The notes beneath the pieces are model-generated. The model did no database searches. It saw only the letters and a program-made list of their open reading frames with translations, and was not told the origin of the DNA. The translations under genes were made by a program, and so were the position numbers. A DNA stretch of 20,338 nt from IMG/VR virus record IMGVR_UViG_3300024273_000183, positions 1 through 20,338 of that record; one strand, given 5' to 3'. Below are positions 7,257 to 13,268 of the stretch, piece after piece; position 1 is the first letter of the stretch; each line of letters begins with the position of its first letter. Origin of the DNA: a virus.

Positions 7257-7495
7257 TTAGCCGCCTCAACACTTTCGACATCTAGAAGCCATTCTTCGAA
7301 CGGCTTAGCCGTCGCCTTGGTGCGGTTCTCCACAGCCCAAGCGAGGAAGAAAAGGTGTGTGAGTTTCGCATCCTTTTGGAGACGCGACATCGACATGTCG
7401 AACTTGGTTTCGAACGCAACAATGTCCGCTGCGATACCAGTGACCAGTTTGGGTGTGTCTTGACCTGAATAGTGAATGTTTAGACTGAAGTTCAT
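7247..7495 (-). CDS. Tail assembly chaperone, zero-frame product (gpG-like)
   Basis: An 82-residue protein between the tail tube gene and the tape measure, where siphophages encode the short chaperone made without frameshifting. It is helical with a central DMSMSRLQKDAKLTHLFFLA and a C-terminal EEWLLDVESVEAANPK. The WAVEN...FEEWLLD segment is like other actinophage chaperones, which predict that 80-110 residues are followed by a slip. The gene ends in the slippery CCA AAA TAA. The 5' region lacks a strong ribosome site (ACTGGCG only). In other phages the two forms are made in a fixed ratio and neither is found in the virion. Function is assigned by position, size and the slip signal rather than by a conserved catalytic motif. 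Confidence 0.87.
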   Translation of the reverse strand: MNFSLNIHYSGQDTPKLVTGIAADIVAFETKFDMSMSRLQKDAKLTHLFFLAWAVENRTKATAKPFEEWLLDVESVEAANPK

Positions 7496-7514
7496 GACGC
7501 CAGTCTATAGCACG

Positions 7515-7931
7515 TTACGCAGTTCCGCGTGTGACTCCCGCAGTTCCAGCAAGGTTCCAGGAAACGGAAACGGTGGCCAAGTCACCAATCGATGAGCTAA
7601 ATGGGCTATAGGAGGAGCATAAAAATTCAGCCGTGTATGTCGGGTTAGTTGCCGACACAGCGCCCGAAGTAGGCTTCACAACCACAGTCGCGTTCGAACC
7701 GAGCAGCGGGAGCAAGGTGGCGTCAATCGATGCAGCCCCAAAGTCCTGGTGGAAGTCTAGTGTGATGCTCGCATCTTTTAGTCCACCAATGCGCGAACGG
7801 TAACCGGAACCGCCGAAAGCGGTGGTGTCCTGCTCGTCTACGCTAATGTCCCAAGTCACGGCGGCAATGCTGGAAGAAAAGTCCGTGCCGTTGATTGTAA
7901 TGTTATAGTCTGTGGCGACGAAACGTGCCAT
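7515..7931 (-). CDS. Major tail (tube) protein
   Basis: A 138-residue beta-rich protein just before the chaperone pair, the fixed position of the tail tube subunit. Its opening MARFVATDYNITINGTDFSS, then AVTWDISVDEQDTTAFG and GGLKDASITLDFHQDFGA, are typical of short tube proteins in actinophages, where the ASI/VTL..F.QD block forms one of the sheets of the tube fold. The last part (FLCSSYSPFSSSIGDLATVS and SWNLAGTAGVTRG) ends in a flexible tail. The start is an ATG with GGGG eight bases ahead. At 138 residues it lacks the extra C-terminal immunoglobulin-like domain found in larger tube proteins. Many copies should assemble around the tape measure. Confidence 0.87.
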   Translation of the reverse strand: MARFVATDYNITINGTDFSSSIAAVTWDISVDEQDTTAFGGSGYRSRIGGLKDASITLDFHQDFGAASIDATLLPLLGSNATVVVKPTSGAVSATNPTYTAEFLCSSYSPFSSSIGDLATVSVSWNLAGTAGVTRGTA

Positions 7932-7941
7932 CTTTTTCCCC

Positions 7942-8346
7942 TTAGTTTGCGTAAACCGTCACGGCAAAATCTGCCGATAGGTAACTTATGTCTCCCCCTA
8001 ATGATACCGCAGAGATGTTCGTCATCGTCTCGACGCGGACATCGTAAGCTTCACCACCGAGGGTTTTGTCTGACTCCACTGCGGCCTTGATGCTACCCGC
8101 ACCGGTTGACGCATAGGCGTTCAGTTTGATTTGCGCCGAGCGTTCCGCAGCCCTACCAACGAGGACAGTGACAAGAAACGAATACGTTGTTAGTCCGCCC
8201 TGGAACGCCCCGTCGTAGTCGACGGACTGGAGTTGCACGACGGCAATCGGTGGGTTGACCTGGTCCGGTATTTCGGCGGCTGTTCTCAGCCCGCTAATGG
8301 TGGCCAGGTTTGTTGCTAACCCGTCACGAATTGTTGTTATGCTCAC
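7942..8346 (-). CDS. Tail terminator-like protein, GTG start
   Basis: A 134-residue protein between the connector and tail tube genes, where the tail terminator (gpU-like) is normally found. It begins at GTG, which overlaps the TGA of the connector gene (GTGA), so its translation is probably coupled. The sequence MSITTIRDGLATNLATISGL opens with an amphipathic helix. Then EIPDQVNPPIAVVQLQSVDY and LTTYSFLVTVLVGRA follow, the alternating sheet-helix pattern of terminator proteins that cap the tube. SDKTLGGEAYDVRVETMTNI and ISYLSADFAVTVYAN complete the sheet. No catalytic motif is expected. The call rests on gene order plus this pattern; a head-tail stopper is the main alternative. Confidence 0.74.
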   Translation of the reverse strand: MSITTIRDGLATNLATISGLRTAAEIPDQVNPPIAVVQLQSVDYDGAFQGGLTTYSFLVTVLVGRAAERSAQIKLNAYASTGAGSIKAAVESDKTLGGEAYDVRVETMTNISAVSLGGDISYLSADFAVTVYAN

Positions 8347-8957
8347 GCCATTCTCAATTTCTGAAAGGGTGACAAAAGTTTGGAAACGTCCGGGTCGATT
8401 CTTCCGACGCGTAATGCTCCGAGTTCATCGAATGAGATTCCCAATGGGGTGTCATATCTTTTGAATCCGCGCATGGATAGGATGATGCAAGCCTGTTTGA
8501 CCGCGGTGGGTATCGCCGACCAACCGAACACGCCCGTGACTTGCACGGTCGCCTCATGCGAGTTGGTGTTCCGTGGGTTCCATAGTGGGAAAATGTTGGA
8601 GCCGATTGCACGGATGCGGGTTGTGGGGTAGTTGCGGAGCCCGCCTGAAATGTTGTTCAACGGTTCTAGCTGGTAGTCGCCTGTGGCGGACCAGGTGTTG
8701 TCGAACGATTCTCCGGTGGTGGAAGTCTTTAGTGTGGCGACCGATATGAGGTCGTCGGTTTCTGTGTAGAACGGGTCGGTGGGAATATAGACGCGTGTTG
8801 CGGTTCCGGCGTTGTAGAAGATGCGTTCACAGAACCCGTCGATTTCGCGTGATGCTGATTCGATGGTGAGTTCTATGAGTGCGTCGTCGACGGAATCAGA
8901 AATTCTGAACGCAGCCTTCACGTCTATAAGTGAGCAATATCCGTTTTCAATAGCCAT
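8343..8957 (-). CDS. Head-tail connector (HK97 gp6-like)
   Basis: A 204-residue protein at the head-tail boundary. Its N-terminus (LIDVKAAFRISDSVDDALIE, IESASREIDGFCERIFY) is the helical pattern of gp6/gp15-type adaptor proteins: a short turn and then two helices beginning LxxVKxxL...D..LI..I..A...I. A beta section (TATRVYIPTDPFYTETDDLI, VQVTGVFGWSAIPTAVKQAC) contains the GWxAIPxxVKxAC motif common in actinophage connectors. In HK97-like phages this ring docks below the portal and receives the tail. The ATG has a strong GGAGG site eight bases upstream and a 12-mer promoter candidate just before it. The gene is separated from the capsid module by the sugar cassette and a reversed gene. Confidence 0.85.
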   Translation of the reverse strand: MAIENGYCSLIDVKAAFRISDSVDDALIELTIESASREIDGFCERIFYNAGTATRVYIPTDPFYTETDDLISVATLKTSTTGESFDNTWSATGDYQLEPLNNISGGLRNYPTTRIRAIGSNIFPLWNPRNTNSHEATVQVTGVFGWSAIPTAVKQACIILSMRGFKRYDTPLGISFDELGALRVGRIDPDVSKLLSPFQKLRMA

Positions 8958-8974
8958 AGGGGAAGCCTCCAGGT

Positions 8975-8996
8975 TCTATTCTACCGGTGGACCGGT
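8975..8996 (-). promoter_or_regulatory. Repeated 12-mer (copy 3) with tandem ACCGGT palindromes
   Basis: The minus strand carries CGGTAGAATAGA (8986-8975) just upstream of the GGAGG site of the connector gene. TAGAAT would be the -10 box, giving a leader of about 14 nt. Two ACCGGT palindromes (8983-8988 and 8991-8996) overlap its upstream edge, a plausible operator. No clear -35 is seen. Divergent from it is the plus-strand promoter at 9029. Confidence 0.45.
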
Positions 8997-9028
8997 TCAG
9001 GTAGTCGAAAAAAAAGTTGTGGAATGAG

Positions 9029-9057
9029 TTGTGTTTTGTGTTCGTGGTGTGTATAGT
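9029..9057 (+). promoter_or_regulatory. Plus-strand promoter, TTGTGT-17-TATAGT
   Basis: TTGTGT (9029-9034), a 17 nt spacer and TATAGT (9052-9057) form a good sigma-70-like promoter. An A-tract at 9008-9015 lies where an UP element would. The same boxes with the same spacing occur at 13233-13261, and alignment of the two regions (9014-9070 against 13218-13274) is gap-free with about two thirds identity. The predicted start is near 9064, giving a 30 nt leader to the downstream ATG. Confidence 0.75.
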
Positions 9058-9093
9058 TATATACATAAGGCAACACCAACCGAAAGGAACATC

Positions 9094-9372
9094 ATGACCA
9101 CCAAGGCAGTCACAACCAGCACAATCGGAAGCATCGTCCGCAACGCCGTCGGACCCTACCAGTACCGCACACGCGGCACCAAGAACTTCATCTCCGGCGT
9201 CGAGGTCCAAGGAAACACCGGCAACATTGTCGCCAGGTTTGTCAACTATTCAGGCCTCGATGACTCTTACATCGACAACAAGGAAGAACTGCTAGTCACC
9301 ACCCAAGCCGCACTGGAGGCCAGCGGTTACAACACGAGTCGCGAGGGTAACGCCATCAGAGTCACAGCCTAA
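9094..9372 (+). CDS. Unknown 92-residue protein on the opposite strand to the late operon
   Basis: I do not recognise this protein. It starts MTTKAVTTSTIGSIVRNAVG; the ATG is chosen because GAAAGGAA (9082-9089) lies at the right distance and the 30 nt leader starts at a good promoter. An upstream extension from 9031 would begin inside the promoter. The protein has no cysteines and no membrane segment. The sequence GVEVQGNTGNIVARFVNYSG followed by LLVTTQAALEASGYNTSREG looks like a small alpha/beta fold. It is transcribed against the late genes and lies between the sugar cassette and the connector gene, with its own promoter and a strong terminator. This moron-like arrangement suggests expression at another time than the virion genes. 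Confidence 0.82.
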   Translation: MTTKAVTTSTIGSIVRNAVGPYQYRTRGTKNFISGVEVQGNTGNIVARFVNYSGLDDSYIDNKEELLVTTQAALEASGYNTSREGNAIRVTA

Positions 9373-9384
9373 CCGAAACACGAC

Positions 9385-9410
9385 AAGGACCCCGCTTCGG
9401 CGGGGTCCTT
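9385..9410 (+). terminator. Rho-independent terminator, 11-bp stem
   Basis: AAGGACCCCGC and GCGGGGTCCTT form a perfect 11-bp stem closed by a TTCG tetraloop, followed by CTATTT. It ends transcription of the plus-strand gene. It also lies directly behind the TAG of the GT2-like gene on the other strand, where the T-run is weaker (TTGTCG), so bidirectional use is possible but less certain. Confidence 0.92.
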
Positions 9411-10061
9411 CTATTTGTCCCAACTATTCACACGACGACGGCCCAAATCCCAGCGACCTTCGGACACATCACCACGGGAAACCTTCCCCTCGTAATAGTC
9501 ACGATTGTTCACAAACGTCGCATCGTTCAATTGTTGCAACCGCGCATCCGACTTGATGGTCGACGAATTATCATGACCGATAACAACATCCAATTTGCGG
9601 ACCGGGACACCAAAATGTTCACAACGTCGTTTCATGTCGTTGTCCTCGAAGTAGGCCGGGTATAACGACTCGTCGAACAAACCGACCCGTCTCAGCGCCT
9701 CGTCACCGACCGAGAACACGTGCCAGAAGGGAAAGTCCCCGGATAGGACTATCTCGTCCCTACCGGCGTCACACAGCTTCTCAAGGGCACCTGGACCAAA
9801 CCATGCATCGTTCGACGCAAACAACCACTTGTTGTGCTGCGGAAACAGCTTCACCCCAAGATTCCACGACCCAGACACCCCAAGGTTCGACGGCAACGGC
9901 ACAATGTGCGAGTTCAGAACATAATCAGGGAACCGCAACCTATCCACCTGCCCACCATTATCAATGATGAGCAAATCCCCAACCGGGAAGTCAATCGAAT
10001 CCAAAAGCCTTTGGAGCAGGTCGTAACGGTTCAACACCGGAATGATGATGTTAGGAATCAT
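9411..10061 (-). CDS. GT2-like glycosyltransferase
   Basis: A 216-residue protein. I start it at ATG 10061, which overlaps the TAA of the upstream gene (TAATG), rather than at a frame 30 codons longer that lies inside that gene. It has GT-A fold features in order: IPNIIIPVLNRYDLLQRLLD at the N-terminus, GDLLIIDNGG with D34 for nucleotide-sugar binding, LPSNLGVSGSWNLGV, then WLFASNDAWF in the place of the DxD metal motif, and LYPAYFEDNDMKRRCEHFG with E139/D140/D142 as the likely catalytic base region. It would transfer a sugar from a nucleotide donor to an unknown acceptor. Phage-encoded transferases near capsid genes are known to glycosylate virion proteins in some actinophages. The substrate here is unknown. 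Confidence 0.87.
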   Translation of the reverse strand: MIPNIIIPVLNRYDLLQRLLDSIDFPVGDLLIIDNGGQVDRLRFPDYVLNSHIVPLPSNLGVSGSWNLGVKLFPQHNKWLFASNDAWFGPGALEKLCDAGRDEIVLSGDFPFWHVFSVGDEALRRVGLFDESLYPAYFEDNDMKRRCEHFGVPVRKLDVVIGHDNSSTIKSDARLQQLNDATFVNNRDYYEGKVSRGDVSEGRWDLGRRRVNSWDK

Positions 10062-10726
10062 TAGACGCCCTGGAACGTGTGGCCTTCGAGGTTGAAGTTC
10101 ACAAACGGGTTCAACGAATACACGTTCGCCCCAAACTTGTCCCCAACCCACTTTTTCATCGTCATCAAATGGTTGTTATACAACTGCCACGGGTTATGCC
10201 CCACAGGGTAACCATCGACACGGTGGGCACCATCAATCGTCCCACAGTCAGCCCCAACCAACATGATGTTCTTCGCGCCCATATATGCGGCCAAATGGAT
10301 TGACCCATGAATGGATGACGAACCGAACACCAGCTCATCATCTTTGGAATGGTGGAACGGGTTGAAACTTGAACCCAACGGGTTGGTGAACGATAGCTTG
10401 TTGATGGTCACACTCTCTGGTGGAGGGTTACCGAAACACCACTCACCTTCCCCATAGAATCCCGTCCCTGACCAACGTGTCGAACACAAGTCATGTGTGA
10501 ACGCATGCAACAACCCAGGGTTCAACAACTGCCGGTTCACCGCCGGATGGTAATGGCTGAAAAGATAGAACTGTTGCAACGGCAGATGTTCCGCCACCAG
10601 GTTCGTTGACACACAAATCTTGTCATCGAAAAACGCTGGGTCCAGGAACCCGACCGACGCGCCGGAACCAAACACCCAAATGGTTTCACCCTCATGGATG
10701 TTCTTGAAATCTTGAAGTTCAGACAT
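10061..10726 (-). CDS. DUF115/MptE-like Rossmann protein, possible sugar transferase
   Basis: A 221-residue protein between two glycosyltransferases. It opens with GETIWVFGSGASVGFLDP (a Gly-rich nucleotide-binding turn, residues 13-30), followed by KICVSTNLVA. A second conserved block lies at residues 137-160, SSIHGSIHLAAYMGAKNIML then VGADCG. This layout (FGSGxS...N..., later A..LAxxMGxxxIxLVGxD) is that of the DUF115/MptE-like group and is related in pattern to GT42-type enzymes. DUF115 proteins elsewhere take part in surface sugar or flagellin glycosylation, which fits the neighbours. Specific activity is not known. It overlaps the GT4-like gene by 8 bases and shares TAATG with the GT2-like gene, so all three are probably made together. 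Confidence 0.68.
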   Translation of the reverse strand: MSELQDFKNIHEGETIWVFGSGASVGFLDPAFFDDKICVSTNLVAEHLPLQQFYLFSHYHPAVNRQLLNPGLLHAFTHDLCSTRWSGTGFYGEGEWCFGNPPPESVTINKLSFTNPLGSSFNPFHHSKDDELVFGSSSIHGSIHLAAYMGAKNIMLVGADCGTIDGAHRVDGYPVGHNPWQLYNNHLMTMKKWVGDKFGANVYSLNPFVNFNLEGHTFQGV

Positions 10727-11906
10727 AGAAGTCTTTCAGCATGGGCATCCAATACTTCTTCCACACTTTTTCCACATCGTATTGTTTCGCGAACTTGATT
10801 GACGGGAGACTGATTCCTCGCGGTTCCTTGTAGGCCAACTCTAGTGAGTTCGCGATAGAAGGAATCAACGGGATTTGAAAGAACGAGGCTTGGGGTTCAT
10901 CCCAGAATGGTTGCCCATCGACCAGGAACGAATCCGGTCCGGCAAGGTCCACTGAGGCCGTCCAGTTCGACGTGATGATACGTGTCCCGCACGCTTGCGC
11001 CTCAATACTGCAAACACCAAACCCTTCACCCAACGTCGCGTTCAACACAACATCGGATGCGGTATAGAACGCCGCTAAATGTTCCTGCGAATACCCGACA
11101 CGTAACGCGGTCGCGTTAGCTAAGATGACGTCCTTATCTGTCAACCCCAACGCCTTCACAATGACGGGAATGTTGAACCCGCCGAACATCGGCGACCCTT
11201 CCATGTGCAAATACAACATCGCGTCCTTGTGTGTTTGCTTGAAAATGCTGAACGCCATAATCTGTTCGACTAAAGCTTTCCTGTGCAATATCCCGTTAGA
11301 CTTGTTCGCAGCGAAAATGGACACCAAGAACTGGTCATCCTTCACACCCATGAACTCACGTGTCGGAACACCATCAATCGTGTGTGTCGGTGTGAACACT
11401 TTCGTGTCAACCGAGTGAGGTGCATACACGGATTCAATGTCACGCGCCTCCAACATGCGTTGACCATGCGCCGACATTGTGACCGGTGTCACGTTCTCGC
11501 GCAACAAAAACTTGTGGACCAACGGTGGCATGGTGAGATGGTCGATGGGGACATAGGCGAAGATGGGGTCGTCGAACACCAGCCGGTCGTAAACCCAAAC
11601 GTCATACAGGGTCATTATGGCTGACTTCAACCCTGGGTTTTGTGACTTCCAATCGTCATGCCACAACTTGATGACATCGTCCGAATAAGGTTTGAACCCC
11701 TTCGGGTAATGCATGACGTCACCATGTTCGGTGTGAATCTTGTCGAACCGTCCCTCCAGCCCATAGTTCGATTGCACCGCAGTCCGTAGTCCTTGACGGA
11801 CGAACCGGTCGACCAGATATTTTGCTTGCGTACCGTAACCGGTAGCAGCTCCGGGACTATTCGAAACGAGGCTTATGACACCCTTGAGTTGTTCGTTAGC
11901 TTCCAT
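10719..11906 (-). CDS. GT4-like (GT-B fold) glycosyltransferase
   Basis: A 395-residue protein starting MEANEQLKGVISLVSNSPGA. This ATG is preferred over an ATG/GTG-type start 33 bases further up because that would lie inside the capsid terminator. The N-terminal domain has a Gly-rich donor loop (SPGAATGYGTQAKYLVDRF), and FAYVPIDH and YAPHSVDTKVF lie near the domain boundary. The C-terminal domain contains the retaining GT4 signature EGFGVCSIEAQACGT, with E294 and E302 in the E-x7-E arrangement, preceded by SDVVLNATLG. It would use an activated sugar to start or extend a glycan. It follows the capsid gene and begins the sugar cassette. Donor, acceptor and virion target are unknown. Confidence 0.88.
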   Translation of the reverse strand: MEANEQLKGVISLVSNSPGAATGYGTQAKYLVDRFVRQGLRTAVQSNYGLEGRFDKIHTEHGDVMHYPKGFKPYSDDVIKLWHDDWKSQNPGLKSAIMTLYDVWVYDRLVFDDPIFAYVPIDHLTMPPLVHKFLLRENVTPVTMSAHGQRMLEARDIESVYAPHSVDTKVFTPTHTIDGVPTREFMGVKDDQFLVSIFAANKSNGILHRKALVEQIMAFSIFKQTHKDAMLYLHMEGSPMFGGFNIPVIVKALGLTDKDVILANATALRVGYSQEHLAAFYTASDVVLNATLGEGFGVCSIEAQACGTRIITSNWTASVDLAGPDSFLVDGQPFWDEPQASFFQIPLIPSIANSLELAYKEPRGISLPSIKFAKQYDVEKVWKKYWMPMLKDFYV

Positions 11907-11921
11907 GCCCCTAGCATACAG

Positions 11922-11954
11922 AAAACCCCCGTCGACCACTAGGACCGGCGGGGG
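11922..11954 (-). terminator. Terminator behind the capsid gene
   Basis: On the minus strand, 17 nt after the capsid stop codon, CCCCCG pairs with CGGGGG over a longer imperfect stem (CGGTC with GGTCG inside) and is followed by TTTTCTG. The hairpin lies between the capsid gene and the sugar cassette, so it probably limits readthrough and gives the capsid gene excess mRNA. Some readthrough is needed unless the cassette has its own promoter, which I do not see. Confidence 0.83.
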
Positions 11955-11970
11955 ATTCTGAAGTTACGGC

Positions 11971-13092
11971 TTAGGCCATAGCTAGGTAATGCACCATCGA
12001 GCTTCCGTTAGCTACGCCAGCGGCGATGCGGTAAACGAAACGATAGGTGGTGACGTCCTGGTTGAACGCGTAGTCCGGGGACATCGCAACGTCAAGACCA
12101 GTGGTCGCAACCTTGATTGACTCCAGGTTTCCAAACAACACTGGCTTAGTACCAGTGGCGATGGATGCGACCGATGGGGACTCATATACAGGGAAACCCT
12201 GAATGGTCGAAGCGCCACCAGCAACATAGTTCAGAACGTATGCTCCAGCGGTGTCCTTCAGTTTCCGAATGGCCGCCAGGGTCGAAGTGTTCACAACGAA
12301 CCCGGTGTTTGGCAAGGCACGCACGGCACCGTCAACGGAGTAAGCCAAATCAATCAGCTCGTCCGCGGTGATGGCGTTCGTGGTTCCTGCGGTTACACCA
12401 GAGCCAGCGACCGCAGTGACTGCGGTGTGGATGATGGCGTCGGCACGGTAGCCGATAGCGTTTCCGGCTTGCGCCGCAATGGTTGCTTCCAGCGGAAATG
12501 ATGCATCCGAGAGAAGTTCGTTCGCGACCGGCACCAAAAAAGCCTGCTTAGCGGGCTGGAGAAGGATGCTGGAGAACGTGGGGTTCGAATCGCTGATTGC
12601 AGAACCGGCAGCGTATTCGGCTGCGGTGCTGAACGCGGTCATCGTGGGGATGCGTAAATCGTTCCCCTGTGAGCGCTCATAGACATCTGCGACGGAAAGG
12701 AAAGGACCGGTGAGACGGGCCTTGGCCATGACCTGCGCGAGGAAGTCAACTGAGACAGTGTTAGCGGACGACACGAGTGCGGCACGCTTCTCGAACTTGT
12801 GTGAACGAATCTGGCCTTCAGCGAGTGCGCGGAAAATTTCCACGTCGCCACGGGCTTCTTCGGCGGGGACGAAACCACGGGCAGCGACTGCGGCCTCTGC
12901 TGCGCGGTCCTCGTTGCGCTTGGCCACTCCGATTGCTTCGTCGTGACGGGCAATGTCGGATTCGATGTTCTCGATTTTGCGAAGTTCTTCACTGGACAAC
13001 CCACGCGATTCAGACTCAGCGATGTCGATGACTTCGCGAACCTGGTGGATGAGGTTGCCACGTGCTTCTTCGCTGTTGCGAATAAATGACAT
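11971..13092 (-). CDS. Major capsid protein, HK97 fold
   Basis: A 373-residue protein with the layout of HK97-type capsids. Residues 1-65 form a charged coiled coil (GLSSEELRKIENIESDIARH), the scaffold-like delta domain. Residues 101-110 (EKRAALVSSA) look like a cleavage region for the prohead protease, with the mature protein beginning near residue 104. The body carries the E-loop and P-domain features (FLSVADVYERSQGNDLRIPT, TFSSILLQPAKQAFLVPVANELLSD with LEATI) and ends PDYAFNQDVTTYRFVYRIAA. The start has a GGAG site. It lies after the protease and 60-residue genes, in standard order. A degenerate 12-mer lies about 90 bases upstream. The cleavage site is inferred from the family. Confidence 0.95.
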   Translation of the reverse strand: MSFIRNSEEARGNLIHQVREVIDIAESESRGLSSEELRKIENIESDIARHDEAIGVAKRNEDRAAEAAVAARGFVPAEEARGDVEIFRALAEGQIRSHKFEKRAALVSSANTVSVDFLAQVMAKARLTGPFLSVADVYERSQGNDLRIPTMTAFSTAAEYAAGSAISDSNPTFSSILLQPAKQAFLVPVANELLSDASFPLEATIAAQAGNAIGYRADAIIHTAVTAVAGSGVTAGTTNAITADELIDLAYSVDGAVRALPNTGFVVNTSTLAAIRKLKDTAGAYVLNYVAGGASTIQGFPVYESPSVASIATGTKPVLFGNLESIKVATTGLDVAMSPDYAFNQDVTTYRFVYRIAAGVANGSSMVHYLAMA

Positions 13093-13180
13093 GTGTTTTC
13101 TCCAAATGTTAGTTTGACTAAATGGTTTGGTGGCGGATGACGCTCAACCTCATCGGTATCGCTAACGAACACCCGATGTT

Positions 13181-13192
13181 TCTATTGTACGG
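13181..13192 (-). promoter_or_regulatory. Candidate capsid-operon promoter (degenerate 12-mer)
   Basis: The minus strand reads CCGTACAATAGA, matching the 12-mer CGGTAGAATAGA at 10 of 12 positions. TACAAT is a reasonable -10 box, giving a capsid leader of about 85-90 nt. No clear -35 is present. It is divergent from the plus-strand promoter at 13233, with 43 bases between the boxes (45 in the 8983/9029 pair). Confidence 0.45.
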
Positions 13193-13232
13193 CGTGGGCT
13201 GTGGTTGGGGTTGAAATAGTTTGTGGATGGTG

Positions 13233-13261
13233 TTGTGTTCTCTGTGATATGTGTGTATAGT
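13233..13261 (+). promoter_or_regulatory. Plus-strand promoter, TTGTGT-17-TATAGT (second copy)
   Basis: TTGTGT (13233-13238), 17 nt and TATAGT (13256-13261) repeat the promoter at 9029 exactly in both boxes and spacing. Flanking bases also match: GTGTGTATAGTT and TACAT are shared, with GTTGAAA upstream corresponding to GTCGAAA. The predicted start is near 13268, at the ATG of the downstream gene. Confidence 0.78.
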
Positions 13262-13268
13262 TGTTTAC

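Noticed and set aside
7218-7463. Plus-strand 81-codon frame across the chaperone
   Set aside because: It runs opposite the chaperone and its frameshift signal and has no promoter or ribosome site.
9031-9093. Upstream extension of the 92-residue plus-strand gene
   Set aside because: It would begin inside the promoter; a good ribosome site supports ATG 9094.
12639-13172. 177-codon minus-strand frame overlapping the capsid 5' region
   Set aside because: It is out of frame with the capsid protein, which has clear HK97 features; the product is basic low-complexity sequence.
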